Below are positions 24,849 through 34,483 of a stretch of 64,000 nt of DNA, piece after piece (within the stretch, counting starts at the first letter, position 1; the number at the start of each line of letters is the position of its first letter). Origin of the DNA: Phytohabitans maris (GTDB taxonomy: Bacteria; Actinomycetota; Actinomycetes; Mycobacteriales; Micromonosporaceae); the NCBI RefSeq assembly GCF_031085175.1, contig NZ_JAVHUY010000056.1, positions 1-64,000 on the forward strand, written 5' to 3'. The notes under the pieces were generated by a model. The model made no database searches and had not been told where the DNA came from. It worked only from the letters and a program-made list of their open reading frames with translations. A program made the position numbers and the translations under genes.

Positions 24849-25601
24849 ATGCTGAAAGCCAGGACTGTGCCGGGGCCAGCCGCCGGCGTCGACGTGCGGG
24901 TGCGCGGGCGGGTGGCGCCGGGCGATCTGGACCGCGCCGCGCAGGCGGTCGGCGCGGTCGTGTCGGGGTACGGGCTCGACCTCTCCGCCGTGCGCGTGCG
25001 GCTCTCCGGCGCCGAGCCGGCCCTGGTCCAGGTCAACCTCCGGGTGGCCGGCGCACCGGCCCGGATCCAGATCCCCGGGCATTCGGTCCGGTCGGCGATC
25101 GCCGCGGCCGCCACCCGGCTCGACCGGCAGATCGGCCGGCTCACCACCGCGTGGCAGCCCTGGCCGTGGCCGGACCCGGAGCGGCGCACGCTAGGCTTTC
25201 CCGGGCCGGGCACGGTCGTCCGGTCGAAGGCCTACCGGCTGCACGTCGGGATGCCCTGCCAGGCCGCGTCGTTCATGAATGCGATGGATTACGACGTCAT
25301 GATGTACACCGACGCCGAGACCGGGGAGGACGCGATCGTCTACCGGGCCGGTCCGACCGGGCTGTGCCTGTGCCGGCAGCGCAGCATGCACCCGCCGTCG
25401 CTGCCGGTGACGCTGCCGCTGACGGTCAACCCGCGCAAGGTGCCCAGCCTCACCGTGACACGGGCCGCGGCGCGTCTCGCGGAGGGCTGGCTGCCGTTCG
25501 TCTTCTTCACCGACGGGGCCACCGGGCGCGGAAACCTGCTCTACCGGCGGTACGACGGCGACCTCGGCCTTATCGCACCCGCCGCGGGAAACCGCCTATA
25601 G
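24849..25601 (+). CDS. Long HPF-like ribosome hibernation protein (Rv0079-like)
   Basis: 250 residues. The N-terminal part (about 13-100, VDVRVRGRVAPGDLDRAAQAV ... AAATRLDRQIGRL) follows the HPF/S30AE N-domain pattern. It is followed by two copies of the S30AE C-terminal domain: about 140-180 (NAMDYDVMMYTDAETGEDAIVYR) and about 200-247 (LAEGWLPFVFFTDGATGRGNLLYRRYDGDLGLI). The C-domain normally dimerises 70S ribosomes; a tandem copy is the form seen in DosR-regulated Rv0079. The start has GGGAG upstream and fits the box at 24777. The ribosome-silencing role is inferred from the family. Confidence 0.82.
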   Translation: MLKARTVPGPAAGVDVRVRGRVAPGDLDRAAQAVGAVVSGYGLDLSAVRVRLSGAEPALVQVNLRVAGAPARIQIPGHSVRSAIAAAATRLDRQIGRLTTAWQPWPWPDPERRTLGFPGPGTVVRSKAYRLHVGMPCQAASFMNAMDYDVMMYTDAETGEDAIVYRAGPTGLCLCRQRSMHPPSLPVTLPLTVNPRKVPSLTVTRAAARLAEGWLPFVFFTDGATGRGNLLYRRYDGDLGLIAPAAGNRL

Positions 25602-25629
25602 AAACACCTCCTTATCAGACTTGAAACAC

Positions 25630-25655
25630 GGCCCGGGAAGTGGGATCCCCGGGCC
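25630..25655. terminator. Hairpin terminator
   Basis: GGCCCGGG and CCCGGGCC arms around AAGTGGGATC, 28 bp after the HPF-like gene. There is no long T tract. Confidence 0.5.
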
Positions 25656-25816
25656 ATTTCCGCGTGCATTCCCAGCGTATTCCGAGGCAATTCCGGGCAG
25701 CTGGAACGCACCTTAAGTTCTGCATAGGAAATGCCTATTTCTGGTTGTTCCGGATGGACCGCGACGAGCGCGCGCAATACCGTTCTCCCAGCTTTCGAGT
25801 CAGGAGGACGACACAT

Positions 25817-26557
25817 ATGCGCACGGGACGATCCGCGGCTGCCAGGTCGCGCCGGTCGGCGGCTTTCCTCGCCGGTCTGGTCCTCGGGACGCTCGGCGTG
25901 CTCGCCATGCCGGCACCCGCCCAGGCCGCGCCGGACACGCCGCTCACCGCCGCGGACAAGAACCTGCTGTCCGCGGTCCGCCTCGCCGGGCTCTGGGAGA
26001 TGCCCGCCGGCAACATGGCCGCCAAGAAGGGCGGCGATGCCCGGGTACGCGAGGTTGGTGCGGAGATCGCCAAGCAGCACGCCCAGCTCGACAAGCTGGT
26101 GGTGGACGCGGCGAACAAGGTGAACTTCCAGCTTCCCGACGAGCCCAACGCCGACCAGCAGGGCTGGCTGGCGGAGATGGAGGAGGCGACGGCGGGCGCC
26201 GAGTTCGACCAGGTCTTCGTCGACCGGCTGCGGGCCGCGCACGGCAAGGTCTTCCCGGTCATCGCCGGCGTCCGCTCCGGTACCCGCAACGACGTGGTGC
26301 GCAAGCTGGCCCAGGACGCGAACGGCTTCGTCCTCGACCACCTGGAGCTGCTGGAGAGCACCAACCTGGTGCGCTTCTCCGACCTGCCCGAGCCCACCGA
26401 CCAGTCGGCCCCGGCCGCCGACCGCGGCTGGCTCGGCAACGCCATCGCCACCGGCTCGGCCGGCAGCGACCGGGTACCGCCGAGCACGATCTGGATCGTC
26501 CTGGTCGCCGTCCTCGTGGCCGGCGGGTTCACGGTGCGCAAGATGCGCCGCAAGTGA
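25817..26557 (+). CDS. Secreted DUF4142 protein with C-terminal anchor
   Basis: 246 residues. A twin-arginine-containing signal region (about 1-38, ending APAQAAPDT) is followed by a ferritin-like DUF4142 helical domain (about 45-185). A polar linker, a membrane helix (about 222-240, STIWIVLVAVLVAGGFTV) and a basic tail (RKMRRK) complete it. AGGAGG lies nine bases before the ATG. The upstream 215 bp is relatively A/T-rich for this genome and probably holds the promoter. DUF4142 function is not established. Confidence 0.85.
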   Translation: MRTGRSAAARSRRSAAFLAGLVLGTLGVLAMPAPAQAAPDTPLTAADKNLLSAVRLAGLWEMPAGNMAAKKGGDARVREVGAEIAKQHAQLDKLVVDAANKVNFQLPDEPNADQQGWLAEMEEATAGAEFDQVFVDRLRAAHGKVFPVIAGVRSGTRNDVVRKLAQDANGFVLDHLELLESTNLVRFSDLPEPTDQSAPAADRGWLGNAIATGSAGSDRVPPSTIWIVLVAVLVAGGFTVRKMRRK

Positions 26558-26756
26558 CCCGGTCCCGCCCGCGAGCGTGACCGTCCGCCCTACCGGAGGG
26601 GGCGATCGGCCCTGATCGGGGCCGGCGCCCCCCGCGGATCCCCGTTTCCGGGACGAACCACCCGGCAGCCCGCACGCGGCCCGCCGCCGCCGGACCGCGA
26701 TCGAACCATGTCAGCGGCTCCACGATGGACCCGCTTGCGTTCGTTCGCTACAGTTC

Positions 26757-26774
26757 GTTCAGCATCTACTGAAC
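26757..26774. promoter_or_regulatory. Operator-like palindrome before the GbsR gene
   Basis: GTTCAG-N6-CTGAAC, 13 bp before the start at 26787, embedded in GTTCGTTCGCTACAGTTCGT repeats. Position suggests autoregulation by the GbsR/MarR protein. Confidence 0.45.
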
Positions 26775-26786
26775 GCCGACGGGTGT

Positions 26787-27290
26787 GTGATGGCGGAGCC
26801 GACGCGGAGTGAGCGCGAGTTCGTCGAGCGGATCGGCATGTTCTTCGAGACGCTCGGCACCGCGCGGATGATGGGCCGCATCTACGGCTGGCTCATGATC
26901 GCCCCGCAGCCCCGGCAGTCGATCACCGAGCTGGCCGCCGCGCTCGGCGCGAGCAAGGCGTCGATCAGCACCGTCATCCGCCAGTTGGAGCTGGGGCAGC
27001 TGGTGGAGCGGGTGCCGGTGCCCGGCTCGCGGCAGCACCATTACCAGCTCAGGTCCGGCGGCTGGGCGCACATCCTGCGGGCCCGGGTGGCCCGGCTGCG
27101 CCCCGGCATCGAGGCGGCCCAGTTCGGCCTGACGATCGTCGGCGACGACCGGCCGGGGCAGCGCGAGCGGCTGTACGAGCTGATGGACTTCTTCGACTTC
27201 GTCGGCGTGGAGTACGGCGAGGAGCACGTGCGCCGCTGGGAGGAGTACGCGAAGCAGGGCCGGGACCGGCGGGCCGGTGAGCGGTCGTGA
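26787..27290 (+). CDS. GbsR/MarR family transcriptional regulator
   Basis: 167 residues; winged helix-turn-helix at about 45-105 (SITELAAALGASKASISTVIRQLELGQLVERVPVPGSR). The leading helix ERIGMFFETLGTARMMGRIYGWLMI and the C-terminal dimer helix are typical of the GbsR-type group. Start either GTG 26787 or ATG 26790. It is followed by an ABC exporter pair at 27470, a common arrangement in which the regulator controls the exporter; that link is inferred from position. Confidence 0.85.
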   Translation: MMAEPTRSEREFVERIGMFFETLGTARMMGRIYGWLMIAPQPRQSITELAAALGASKASISTVIRQLELGQLVERVPVPGSRQHHYQLRSGGWAHILRARVARLRPGIEAAQFGLTIVGDDRPGQRERLYELMDFFDFVGVEYGEEHVRRWEEYAKQGRDRRAGERS

Positions 27291-27469
27291 ACGCCGAAGC
27301 AGGCGCCCCGCGGGCCCGGATGCGCTGCTCCTGCGCCGCCGCGCGCAAGGCGGACTCCGACCCGCCGCGCTGACCGGCTTTCCCTCTCACCCACGCGGCT
27401 CCTCATCCTTCGCGTCGCGCGACGCCGCGCGCCGCTCCCCCTTCGCCGTTCTCTCCACAGTGGAGCGTC

Positions 27470-28396
27470 ATGAACGCACAGAACGAGCTGGCGATCGACG
27501 TCGCCGGCCTGACCAAGTCATTCGGCCGCGCCAAGGCCCTCGACGGACTCGACCTGGCGGTGGCCTCCGGCCAGGTGCACGGCTTCCTCGGCCCCAACGG
27601 CAGCGGCAAGACCACCACGATCCGGATCCTGCTCGGGCTGCTGCGCGCCGACGGCGGTACCGTGCGCATGCTCGGCGGCGACCCGTGGCGCGACGCGGTC
27701 GCCCTGCACCGCCGCCTGGCGTACGTGCCCGGCGACGTCAACCTCTGGCCGAACATCACCGGCGGGGAGGTGATCGACCTGCTCGGCCGGATGCGTGGCG
27801 GCCTCGACCGCGCCCGCCGCGACGAGCTGCTGGAGCGGTTCGACCTCGACCCGCGCAAGAAGGCCCGCACCTACTCCAAGGGCAACCGGCAGAAGGTCGC
27901 CCTGGTCGCCGCACTCGCCTCCGACGCCGAGCTGCTGCTGCTCGACGAGCCCACCTCCGGCCTGGACCCGCTGATGGAGGCGCAGTTTCAGCAGTGCATC
28001 CACCAGGTCAAGCGGGAGGGGCGCACGGTGCTGCTCTCCAGCCACATCCTGGCCGAGGTCGAGGCGCTCTGCGACCGGGTCAGCATCATCCGGCTCGGCC
28101 GCACCGTCGAGAGCGGCACGCTGGGCGAGCTGCGCCACCTCACCCGCACCTCGATCGCGGTCGAGACGGCCCGCCCGCTGGCCGGGATCGACGCCCTGCC
28201 CGGCGTACACGACCTGGTCCTGGAGGACCATCACGCCCGGTTCGACGTGGACACCGCCGAGCTCGACACGGTCGTGCAACGGCTGGCACCGCTCGGCGTG
28301 CGGAGCCTGACGAGCACCCCGCCGACGCTGGAGGAGATGTTCCTGCGGCACTACGGCGACGAGGAGACCTCCGGCGCGAAGGCGACGGCGTCATGA
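27470..28396 (+). CDS. ABC exporter ATP-binding protein
   Basis: 308 residues, CcmA/DrrA-type ATPase. Walker A is GPNGSGKTT at 41-49, the signature region is [11 protein letters not shown], Walker B is [13 protein letters not shown] and the switch histidine is in LLSSHIL. The C-terminal 80 residues are the usual accessory domain. It energises the permease encoded immediately downstream (ATGA overlap). The substrate is unknown; the permease type suggests a polyketide-like compound or lipid. Confidence 0.93.
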   Translation: MNAQNELAIDVAGLTKSFGRAKALDGLDLAVASGQVHGFLGPNGSGKTTTIRILLGLLRADGGTVRMLGGDPWRDAVALHRRLAYVPGDVNLWPNITGGEVIDLLGRMRGGLDRARRDELLERFDLDPRKKARTYSKGNRQKVALVAALASDAELLLLDEPTSGLDPLMEAQFQQCIHQVKREGRTVLLSSHILAEVEALCDRVSIIRLGRTVESGTLGELRHLTRTSIAVETARPLAGIDALPGVHDLVLEDHHARFDVDTAELDTVVQRLAPLGVRSLTSTPPTLEEMFLRHYGDEETSGAKATAS

Positions 28397-29970
28397 CCGG
28401 CGCCGGCGGGCTGCTGCGGTTCATGCTGCGGCGGGAACGGTTCGCGCTGCCCTGGTGGCTGCTCGGCGCCACGCTGCTGATCCTGGTCCAGTCAACGCAG
28501 AGCCAGGGCCTCTACGACTCGGCCGAGGACCTGGCCAACCTGCGCCAGACCATCGGCGGCAACACGGCGGCGGTCGCGATGAGCGGGCCCACCCACCTGC
28601 TGGAGAACATCGGCGGCGAGGTGGTGTTCGAGATCTTCGCGTTCGCGTCCATCGTGATCGCGCTGATGAACATGTTCCTGGTCGGCCGGCACACCCGCGC
28701 CGACGAGGAGACCGGCCGCGCCGAGCTGGTCCGCTCGGCCCGGGTCGGCCGGGACGCCACGCTCGCCGCCGCGCTCGCCCTGGCCGGGCTGGCCGACCTG
28801 GCCGTCGGGCTGCTGGCGTTCGCGGCGGCCGCCGGCACCGGCCTGCCGGCCGCCGGCTCGGCGCTGTTCGGGGCGGCGCTCGCCGCCGTGGGCATGGTGT
28901 TCGCCGCGCTCACCGCCGTCGCGATGCAGGTCTTCGAGAGCGCCCGAGCCGGGTACGGCGCGGTGGCCCTCGCCCTCGGCGCCGCGTTCGCGCTGCGCGC
29001 GGCGGGCGACACCGGCAACGCCGCCTTCTCGTGGGCCTCGCCGATCGGCTGGGGCCAGCGCACGTTCCCGTACGTGGACGACCGGTGGTGGCCGCTGGCC
29101 GTCCCGGTCGCGGTGGCCGCGCTCCTCGGCGCGGTGGCGATGGCGCTGCTGGGGCGGCGCGACTTCGCCGCGGGGCTGGTCCAGCCTCGGCCGGGACGGG
29201 CGACCGCCACGGCGGCGCTGGGCTCCCCGCTCGGCCTGGCCTGGCGGCTGCAACGCGCCGCGCTCGCCGGCTGGGCGGCCGGCCTTTTCCTGCTCGGGGT
29301 CGCCTACGGCTCGATCGGCGACAGCATCGAGCAGTACGTGGAGGACAACCCGCAGGTGGCCGAGGTCCTGCCCGGCGGCGCGGCGGACATCGTCGACTCG
29401 TACCTGTCCTTCACCGTGGTGACGCTGGCGCTGATCACCGCCGCGTACGCGGTCGTCACCGCCCTGCGGGCGCGGGGCGAGGAGACGTCCGGGCGGACCG
29501 AGCCGGTGCTGGCCACCGCGACCAGCCGGGCCGGGTGGCTGGCCAGCCATCTGAGCGTCGCCGTGCTCGGCAGCGCGGTGGTGCTGGCCGCGGCCGGGTT
29601 CGGCGAGGGCCTCGCGTACGGGCTCACCGTCTCCGACGCCGGGCAGGTCCCGCGCCTGGTCGGTGTCGCGCTCGGCTACCTGCCGGCCGTGCTGCTGGTC
29701 GCCGCGGTCGCGGTCCTCGGCATCGGCCTGCTGCCCCGGGCCGCCGCCGCGGTGGCCTGGGTGGTGGTCGCCTACTGCGCGGTGATCGCCCTGTTCGCCG
29801 ACTCGTTCGACGTCCCGGAGTGGATGCGGCGCGGCTCGCCGTTCGCGCACACGCCGCTGGCGCCGCTGGACCCGCTCACCGCCACGCCGCTGGTCGTCCT
29901 CGCCGTGATCGCGGTGGCGCTCGCCGCCGGCGGCTACGCCGGCCTGCGCCGCCGCGACCTGGGCTACTGA
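28393..29970 (+). CDS. ABC exporter permease (polyketide-export type)
   Basis: 525 residues with about twelve membrane helices in two six-helix halves, the layout of the COG3559 (TnrB3-like) permeases. The N-terminal [26 protein letters not shown] and the arginine-rich segment [24 protein letters not shown] are characteristic. The ATG overlaps the ATPase stop. It forms an exporter with that ATPase. The substrate cannot be named. Confidence 0.88.
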   Translation: MTGAGGLLRFMLRRERFALPWWLLGATLLILVQSTQSQGLYDSAEDLANLRQTIGGNTAAVAMSGPTHLLENIGGEVVFEIFAFASIVIALMNMFLVGRHTRADEETGRAELVRSARVGRDATLAAALALAGLADLAVGLLAFAAAAGTGLPAAGSALFGAALAAVGMVFAALTAVAMQVFESARAGYGAVALALGAAFALRAAGDTGNAAFSWASPIGWGQRTFPYVDDRWWPLAVPVAVAALLGAVAMALLGRRDFAAGLVQPRPGRATATAALGSPLGLAWRLQRAALAGWAAGLFLLGVAYGSIGDSIEQYVEDNPQVAEVLPGGAADIVDSYLSFTVVTLALITAAYAVVTALRARGEETSGRTEPVLATATSRAGWLASHLSVAVLGSAVVLAAAGFGEGLAYGLTVSDAGQVPRLVGVALGYLPAVLLVAAVAVLGIGLLPRAAAAVAWVVVAYCAVIALFADSFDVPEWMRRGSPFAHTPLAPLDPLTATPLVVLAVIAVALAAGGYAGLRRRDLGY

Positions 29971-29997
29971 CCGGAGCGCACGGCATGTGCCCCGGAG

Positions 29998-30768
29998 GTG
30001 TGCGGCATGCGTGATGGGCGCGTGCGGTTCGAGGTCTGCGTGGACGGCACGGAGGGCGTGCTCGCCGCGCAGGCCGCCGGCGCTGACCGGGTCGAGCTCT
30101 GCGCCGCCCTGTCCGAGGGCGGCCTGACCCCCAGCGCCGGCGCGGTCGCCACCGCCCTCGACGTCGCCACCGTCGACGTCCACGTGCTCGTCCGCCCGCG
30201 CGGCGGCGACTTCGTCTACGACCGCCACGAGATCCGGGCGATGTGCCGCGACGTCGAGGCCGTGGCGGCGGCCGGCGCGCGGGGCGTCGTGATCGGCGCG
30301 CTCACCCCGGACGGCGACGTCGACACCGCCACCTGCCGCCGGCTCGTCGCCGCGGCGGCCGGGCTCTCCGTGACGTTCCACCGCGCGTTCGACATGGCGC
30401 GGCGCCCGCACGAGGCGCTCGCCGCCGTCGCCGACCTCGGCGTCGACCGGCTGCTGACCTCCGGGCAGGAGGCGACCGCGCTGGCGGGCGCGGCGCTGAT
30501 CGCCGAGCTCGTCGCCGCCGCCGGCGACCGCCTCACGGTGATGCCGGGCGCCGGCGTGACCGCCGGCAACGTGCGGCGCCTGCTCGACCTGACCGGCGCG
30601 CGCGAGGTGCACTTCACCGCGCGGGCCACAGTGGACAGTCCGGCCCGGCACCGCAACCCGCGCGTCACGATGGGCGGCGGCACCACCGGCGAGTACGCCC
30701 GGCGCCGCACCAGCCGGGCCGCGATCGAGGCGCTGATCGCGGCCGCCCACCGGGACGCCCCGGCCTGA
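29998..30768 (+). CDS. cutC: CutC family protein
   Basis: 256 residues, TIM-barrel CutC family. Conserved segments: FEVCVDGTEGVLAAQAAGADRVELCAALSEGGLTPS at the N-terminus, VLVRPRGGDFVYDRHE, TFHRAFDMA, LLTSGQEATAL and VMPGAGVTAGNV. Named for copper homeostasis in E. coli, though the biochemical role is unsettled. The start is either GTG 29998 or ATG 30007; GGAGG lies upstream. It does not seem part of the ABC exporter operon in function. Confidence 0.9.
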   Translation: MCGMRDGRVRFEVCVDGTEGVLAAQAAGADRVELCAALSEGGLTPSAGAVATALDVATVDVHVLVRPRGGDFVYDRHEIRAMCRDVEAVAAAGARGVVIGALTPDGDVDTATCRRLVAAAAGLSVTFHRAFDMARRPHEALAAVADLGVDRLLTSGQEATALAGAALIAELVAAAGDRLTVMPGAGVTAGNVRRLLDLTGAREVHFTARATVDSPARHRNPRVTMGGGTTGEYARRRTSRAAIEALIAAAHRDAPA

Positions 30769-30935
30769 CCCCGGCCCCACCGCGCAGGGTCAGGGGCCCT
30801 GCCAGCGGTGCGGGCCGGACCGGTCCAGGCCGGCCGGGAAGGCGTCCACGACGTGGGTGTCGCTCCCGGTCGGTCGGGCGGCCTGCCGGGTCGAGGCCCC
30901 TGGCGGGCACCGCGGCGCCCGCCAGGGGGATGCGG

Positions 30936-33900
30936 TCAGGTGCCGATGCCGGAGCGGCGGGCGGCGTCGACCAGTGCGGTCACGTCCTCGGCGGAGAGCC
31001 GGCCGTCGACCCGGAGGGCGTTGGCCTTGGCCGTGACGAACTCGACGTACGCCGCGTTGCTCGCCCACTCGCGGTCCCGCGGGTTCAGCACGTCGGTGTA
31101 CGTGCAGCCGTCGCCGAGATCGCCGTTGGCGACGCCGCTGTTGGCGTACCCGAGCCAGACCTTCCACCGCTTGTCGGAGCCGGGGCAGGCGTCCGGCTGG
31201 ATGGTGACGATGACCTTGCCGACCTCGGAGCGGTTGCCGGCCAGGTCGATCGCCCGGTACTTGACCACGTGCCGGCCGGGCGCGCCGACCGTGACCGGGC
31301 TCTTGTACCGGGTCCACGCCTCGCCGTCGACCGCGTACTGCAGCACCCGTACCCCGGAGCCGTCGCCGTCGTCGCCGGTGAGCGTGACGGTGACCGGGGT
31401 GTGGTAGGTGCGGTCGTCGTCCCCGTTGGGTCGCTCCGGGTCGACGGCCGCCCGCGCCACCGGGGCGGTGGTGTCCGCCGGGGGCCGCACGGTCAGCGTG
31501 AGTACCGCCGGGTTGTGGTCGGCGACCTTGTGCCCGTCGGTGCCGAACCGGTCGGCGTAGTCGGTGTTGATCGGCGCGTACCGGAAGTCCGCCACCGCCG
31601 CGTCCAGCCCGTCGGTGACCAGCACGTGGTCCAGCGTCTGGAACACGCCCTGGTAGTGCGAGCTGTACCGGGTCTCCTCCGGCGCCCGCCCCCACAGGTT
31701 GGTCAGGCTCGAGCCGGTCTGCAGCGTGGTGAGCGGCTGCTCGTACTCGAACTGGTTGAGGTCGCCGAGCACGACGACCTGCCGGCCGGCGTCCTCCATC
31801 GCCTTCACCTGGTCGCGCAGGCGGGTCGCCTGCTGCTGCTGGCAGGCGCCGGAGGCACCCGAGCCGCCCTTGGACTTGAAGTGGTTGTTGACGATGGTGA
31901 ACTGCTTGCCGCCGGCCGTCACGTCCAGCGCGAGCGGCGGGCGGTCGTACGCCAGGCCCGAGTCGTCGCAGCCCGGCGTGGACTTGTCGAACTGGCGCAG
32001 GTTGGCGACGCTGACGCCGTCCCGGACCAGGTAGCCGACGTCGATGCCGCGCGAGTCGTTCCCCTCCAGCAGGTGCGCGCTGTAGCCGCCGAGCGTGGCC
32101 GCCAGGTCCTGCAGCACGGCCAGGTTGTACACCTCCTGGACCGCGACGATGTCGGGCCGCTGGAGCAGCTCGACCGAGGCGGCCAGCCGGGCCTTCTTCT
32201 GCGCGTACTCGGCGGCGGAGACCGGCGACAGGTCCAGCTCGACGCCGACCGGAAAGTAGTTGAGCACGTTGTAGGAGACGATCCGCAGCTGCCCGGGCTG
32301 GGCCGGGGCGAGCGCGTACGGGAACGGGGTGGGCCCGTCGACGACCTGCGGCAGGGCGCCGGGCTGCGGGTACAGCTTGTAGTGGCTGTACGAGAAGCCG
32401 AGCGGGCCGGTCGCCCCGCGTACCTCGTCGAAGAGGTCGGCGGTCACGTAGGTGCTCGACGGCGCGGCCGGCTTGTACGGGTTGGCCGGGTTGCCGGCGC
32501 CGGCGTCCGCGTCGAGCGCGAGCAGCGCGGCCGGCACCGCCTCGCCCTGGGTGATGCGGTCCCGGTTGGTGCCCGGGGTGACGAAGAGCTCGCCGAACTT
32601 GTTGGTGCCACCGGCGTTGGCGGTGCCGACCGGGAGCGTGACCCGCATGTTCTCCAGCGACTCGTAGTACGCCCGGGCCGCGCCCTGCGACTCGGCGCGG
32701 GCCTGGTCGACCGTGACCGCCGCCGGCACCGGGGCGGTACCCACCTTGGTCGGCTCCTGCCCGATCTGCTCGGCGATCTCGGTCAGGTTGAACTTCTCCT
32801 TGGCCTGGCCGGTCACCCGCACCACGTCGCCGGGCCGGTAGTTGGCGGGGTTGTCCACGTACCCGACGAAGACGCCCTCGGAGGTGTCCGCGTTGCCGTC
32901 GTCGTCGGCGGCGAGGGACTGCACGAAGATGCCCCGGTCCTCCGGGTACGTGCGGTCGTAGTCCGCGCCCACCTCGTCGTCGATGCCGGTGACCACGCCC
33001 TGGATGGTGACCGTCTGGCCGGAGATCGGCGTGCTGGCGCCGGCCCCCTGTACCGCGCTGATCAGGGTGTAGTCCCGCGGCCCGCCGCCGGCGCTGGAGC
33101 GCGGGGTGCGCGGGCCGGCGGTGAAGTCGGCGGCGTTGTCGCCGGTGTCCCGGGTGCGGCTCACCGACTGGTCGGCGGCGTGCGGCGCGGCCGGCGTGCC
33201 CTCGCCGCAGCCGGCGATCGCCGACAGCGCGACCGAGTCGACGGCCACCGGCGGGTCGGCGGTGGTGTCCGTGATCAGCACGCCCCCGTCATCGACGATG
33301 TCGCCGTCGAACGTGCCGTCCGGCGCCTGCCCGGCGGCGGTCAGCCCGGCCGCGGCGGCTGTGTTGGCGAAAAGCAGGTGCCCGCCGGGCGGGAGGCTGC
33401 CGCTCAGCGCGCGCAGCTGGCGGCGCTCCGCGCCAGGGGCGCAGGCCCACAGCACCAGGCCGCTCAGGTCCTGCGCGGTGGTGCCGGGGTTGCGCAGCTC
33501 CACCCACTCGTCCGCGGCACCCTGCGGGCCGCGGGTGGCCAGCTCGTTGACCTTCACCTGGTACGACGGCCCGCCCGGCCCCTCGTCGACGCCGCCCTTG
33601 GTCAGCTCGACGTCGTCGAAGTAGCTGGTCATGTTCGGGAACGGCGAGGCCGCCTTGCGGTCCTGCAGGTTGCCGACCCGCACCGCGGTGACGGTGTAGT
33701 CGCTCAGCCCGAACTTCGCCGCGATGTCGGCGTCCAGGTCACGGCTGGCCGAGATCCACGTGCCGCTGCCGCTGAACTGCTCGCCGATCACGTACTTGAC
33801 GTTCGCCGAGTCCTGCGGGCTGCCCGTGTAGTCGGTCCGCGAGCCCATGTTGAAGTACCGCAGCTTGTAGGTCTGCCCGCCGGAGGTGAGCTGCACCTCG

Positions 33901-34337
33901 CCGAACGCGCCGGCCCAGTTGGCCGAGCGGGAGTCGGCGTAGAACGTCTGCACGGCGTCGTAGCTGAACCACAGGTCGTCCGCCGCGGGGACGGAGACCG
34001 CCTGCTCCACGCCCGCGCCGAGCAGGCCCATGGCGGAGCCGACCTGCCAGAACACCTCCAGCGCGAAGGCGCCGTCCGGTACCGGGGCCGGCGGCGGGTA
34101 CTGGCCGGCCGCGTCGAAGGTCTGGGTCACCAGCCGGAACGGGCTGGTCTCGTTCTCCAGCAACACCTGCTGCCAGCCGGTGGGCTGGGCCGCGTTGCCG
34201 CCGGGCTGCTCGAAACTCGGGTTCAGCAGGTATTCGGTGACGGCCTCCGCCGCCCTTGCCGGTACCCCCGGTGCCGCGACGGCCACCGCCGCGACCAGGG
34301 CAACGGCGCCGGCGAGCCGGCGTCGCACGAACCGCAT
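30936..34337 (-). CDS. Secreted ExeM/NucH-like multidomain nuclease
   Basis: 1133 residues. Signal peptide (1-29) and a lectin-like N-terminal module (about 36-250) come first. A lamin-tail domain (about 258-400, VKVNELATRG...DEWVELRN) and an OB-fold nucleic-acid module (about 422-520) follow. The endonuclease/exonuclease/phosphatase domain (about 685-950) has catalytic segments LRIVSYNVLNYF, VAVQEVYN, NNHFKSKGG and VLGDLNQFEYE. An Ig-like module (about 955-1050) precedes a short C-terminal domain. It should hydrolyse extracellular DNA or RNA and fits the ExeM/NucH plan with an extra C-terminal part. The start at 34337 has GGAGGACACTCAG upstream. The gap 30769-30935 holds only GC-rich hairpins. 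Confidence 0.9.
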   Translation of the reverse strand: MRFVRRRLAGAVALVAAVAVAAPGVPARAAEAVTEYLLNPSFEQPGGNAAQPTGWQQVLLENETSPFRLVTQTFDAAGQYPPPAPVPDGAFALEVFWQVGSAMGLLGAGVEQAVSVPAADDLWFSYDAVQTFYADSRSANWAGAFGEVQLTSGGQTYKLRYFNMGSRTDYTGSPQDSANVKYVIGEQFSGSGTWISASRDLDADIAAKFGLSDYTVTAVRVGNLQDRKAASPFPNMTSYFDDVELTKGGVDEGPGGPSYQVKVNELATRGPQGAADEWVELRNPGTTAQDLSGLVLWACAPGAERRQLRALSGSLPPGGHLLFANTAAAAGLTAAGQAPDGTFDGDIVDDGGVLITDTTADPPVAVDSVALSAIAGCGEGTPAAPHAADQSVSRTRDTGDNAADFTAGPRTPRSSAGGGPRDYTLISAVQGAGASTPISGQTVTIQGVVTGIDDEVGADYDRTYPEDRGIFVQSLAADDDGNADTSEGVFVGYVDNPANYRPGDVVRVTGQAKEKFNLTEIAEQIGQEPTKVGTAPVPAAVTVDQARAESQGAARAYYESLENMRVTLPVGTANAGGTNKFGELFVTPGTNRDRITQGEAVPAALLALDADAGAGNPANPYKPAAPSSTYVTADLFDEVRGATGPLGFSYSHYKLYPQPGALPQVVDGPTPFPYALAPAQPGQLRIVSYNVLNYFPVGVELDLSPVSAAEYAQKKARLAASVELLQRPDIVAVQEVYNLAVLQDLAATLGGYSAHLLEGNDSRGIDVGYLVRDGVSVANLRQFDKSTPGCDDSGLAYDRPPLALDVTAGGKQFTIVNNHFKSKGGSGASGACQQQQATRLRDQVKAMEDAGRQVVVLGDLNQFEYEQPLTTLQTGSSLTNLWGRAPEETRYSSHYQGVFQTLDHVLVTDGLDAAVADFRYAPINTDYADRFGTDGHKVADHNPAVLTLTVRPPADTTAPVARAAVDPERPNGDDDRTYHTPVTVTLTGDDGDGSGVRVLQYAVDGEAWTRYKSPVTVGAPGRHVVKYRAIDLAGNRSEVGKVIVTIQPDACPGSDKRWKVWLGYANSGVANGDLGDGCTYTDVLNPRDREWASNAAYVEFVTAKANALRVDGRLSAEDVTALVDAARRSGIGT

Positions 34338-34483
34338 CTGAGTGTCCTCCGTGGATCAATAGTTGATCTGGACGAGGGCAGCAAAGCGGCACCGCATGGC
34401 GGCAACGTGAACAACGCCGGGACGCCGACCTACAGCTACTACACGCTCAGGCCCGAACCCGCTCTGTTACGACATCCCCCCGC

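Noticed and set aside
25640-25816. Upstream extension of the DUF4142 protein by 59 codons
   Set aside because: AGGAGG and a clean signal peptide start at 25817; the extension would cover the promoter-like A/T-rich region.
26598-26612. DosR-like word GGGCGATCGGCCCT before the GbsR gene
   Set aside because: It is about 175 bp from the start, outside the spacing of the other boxes, and the downstream genes are not of the dormancy type.
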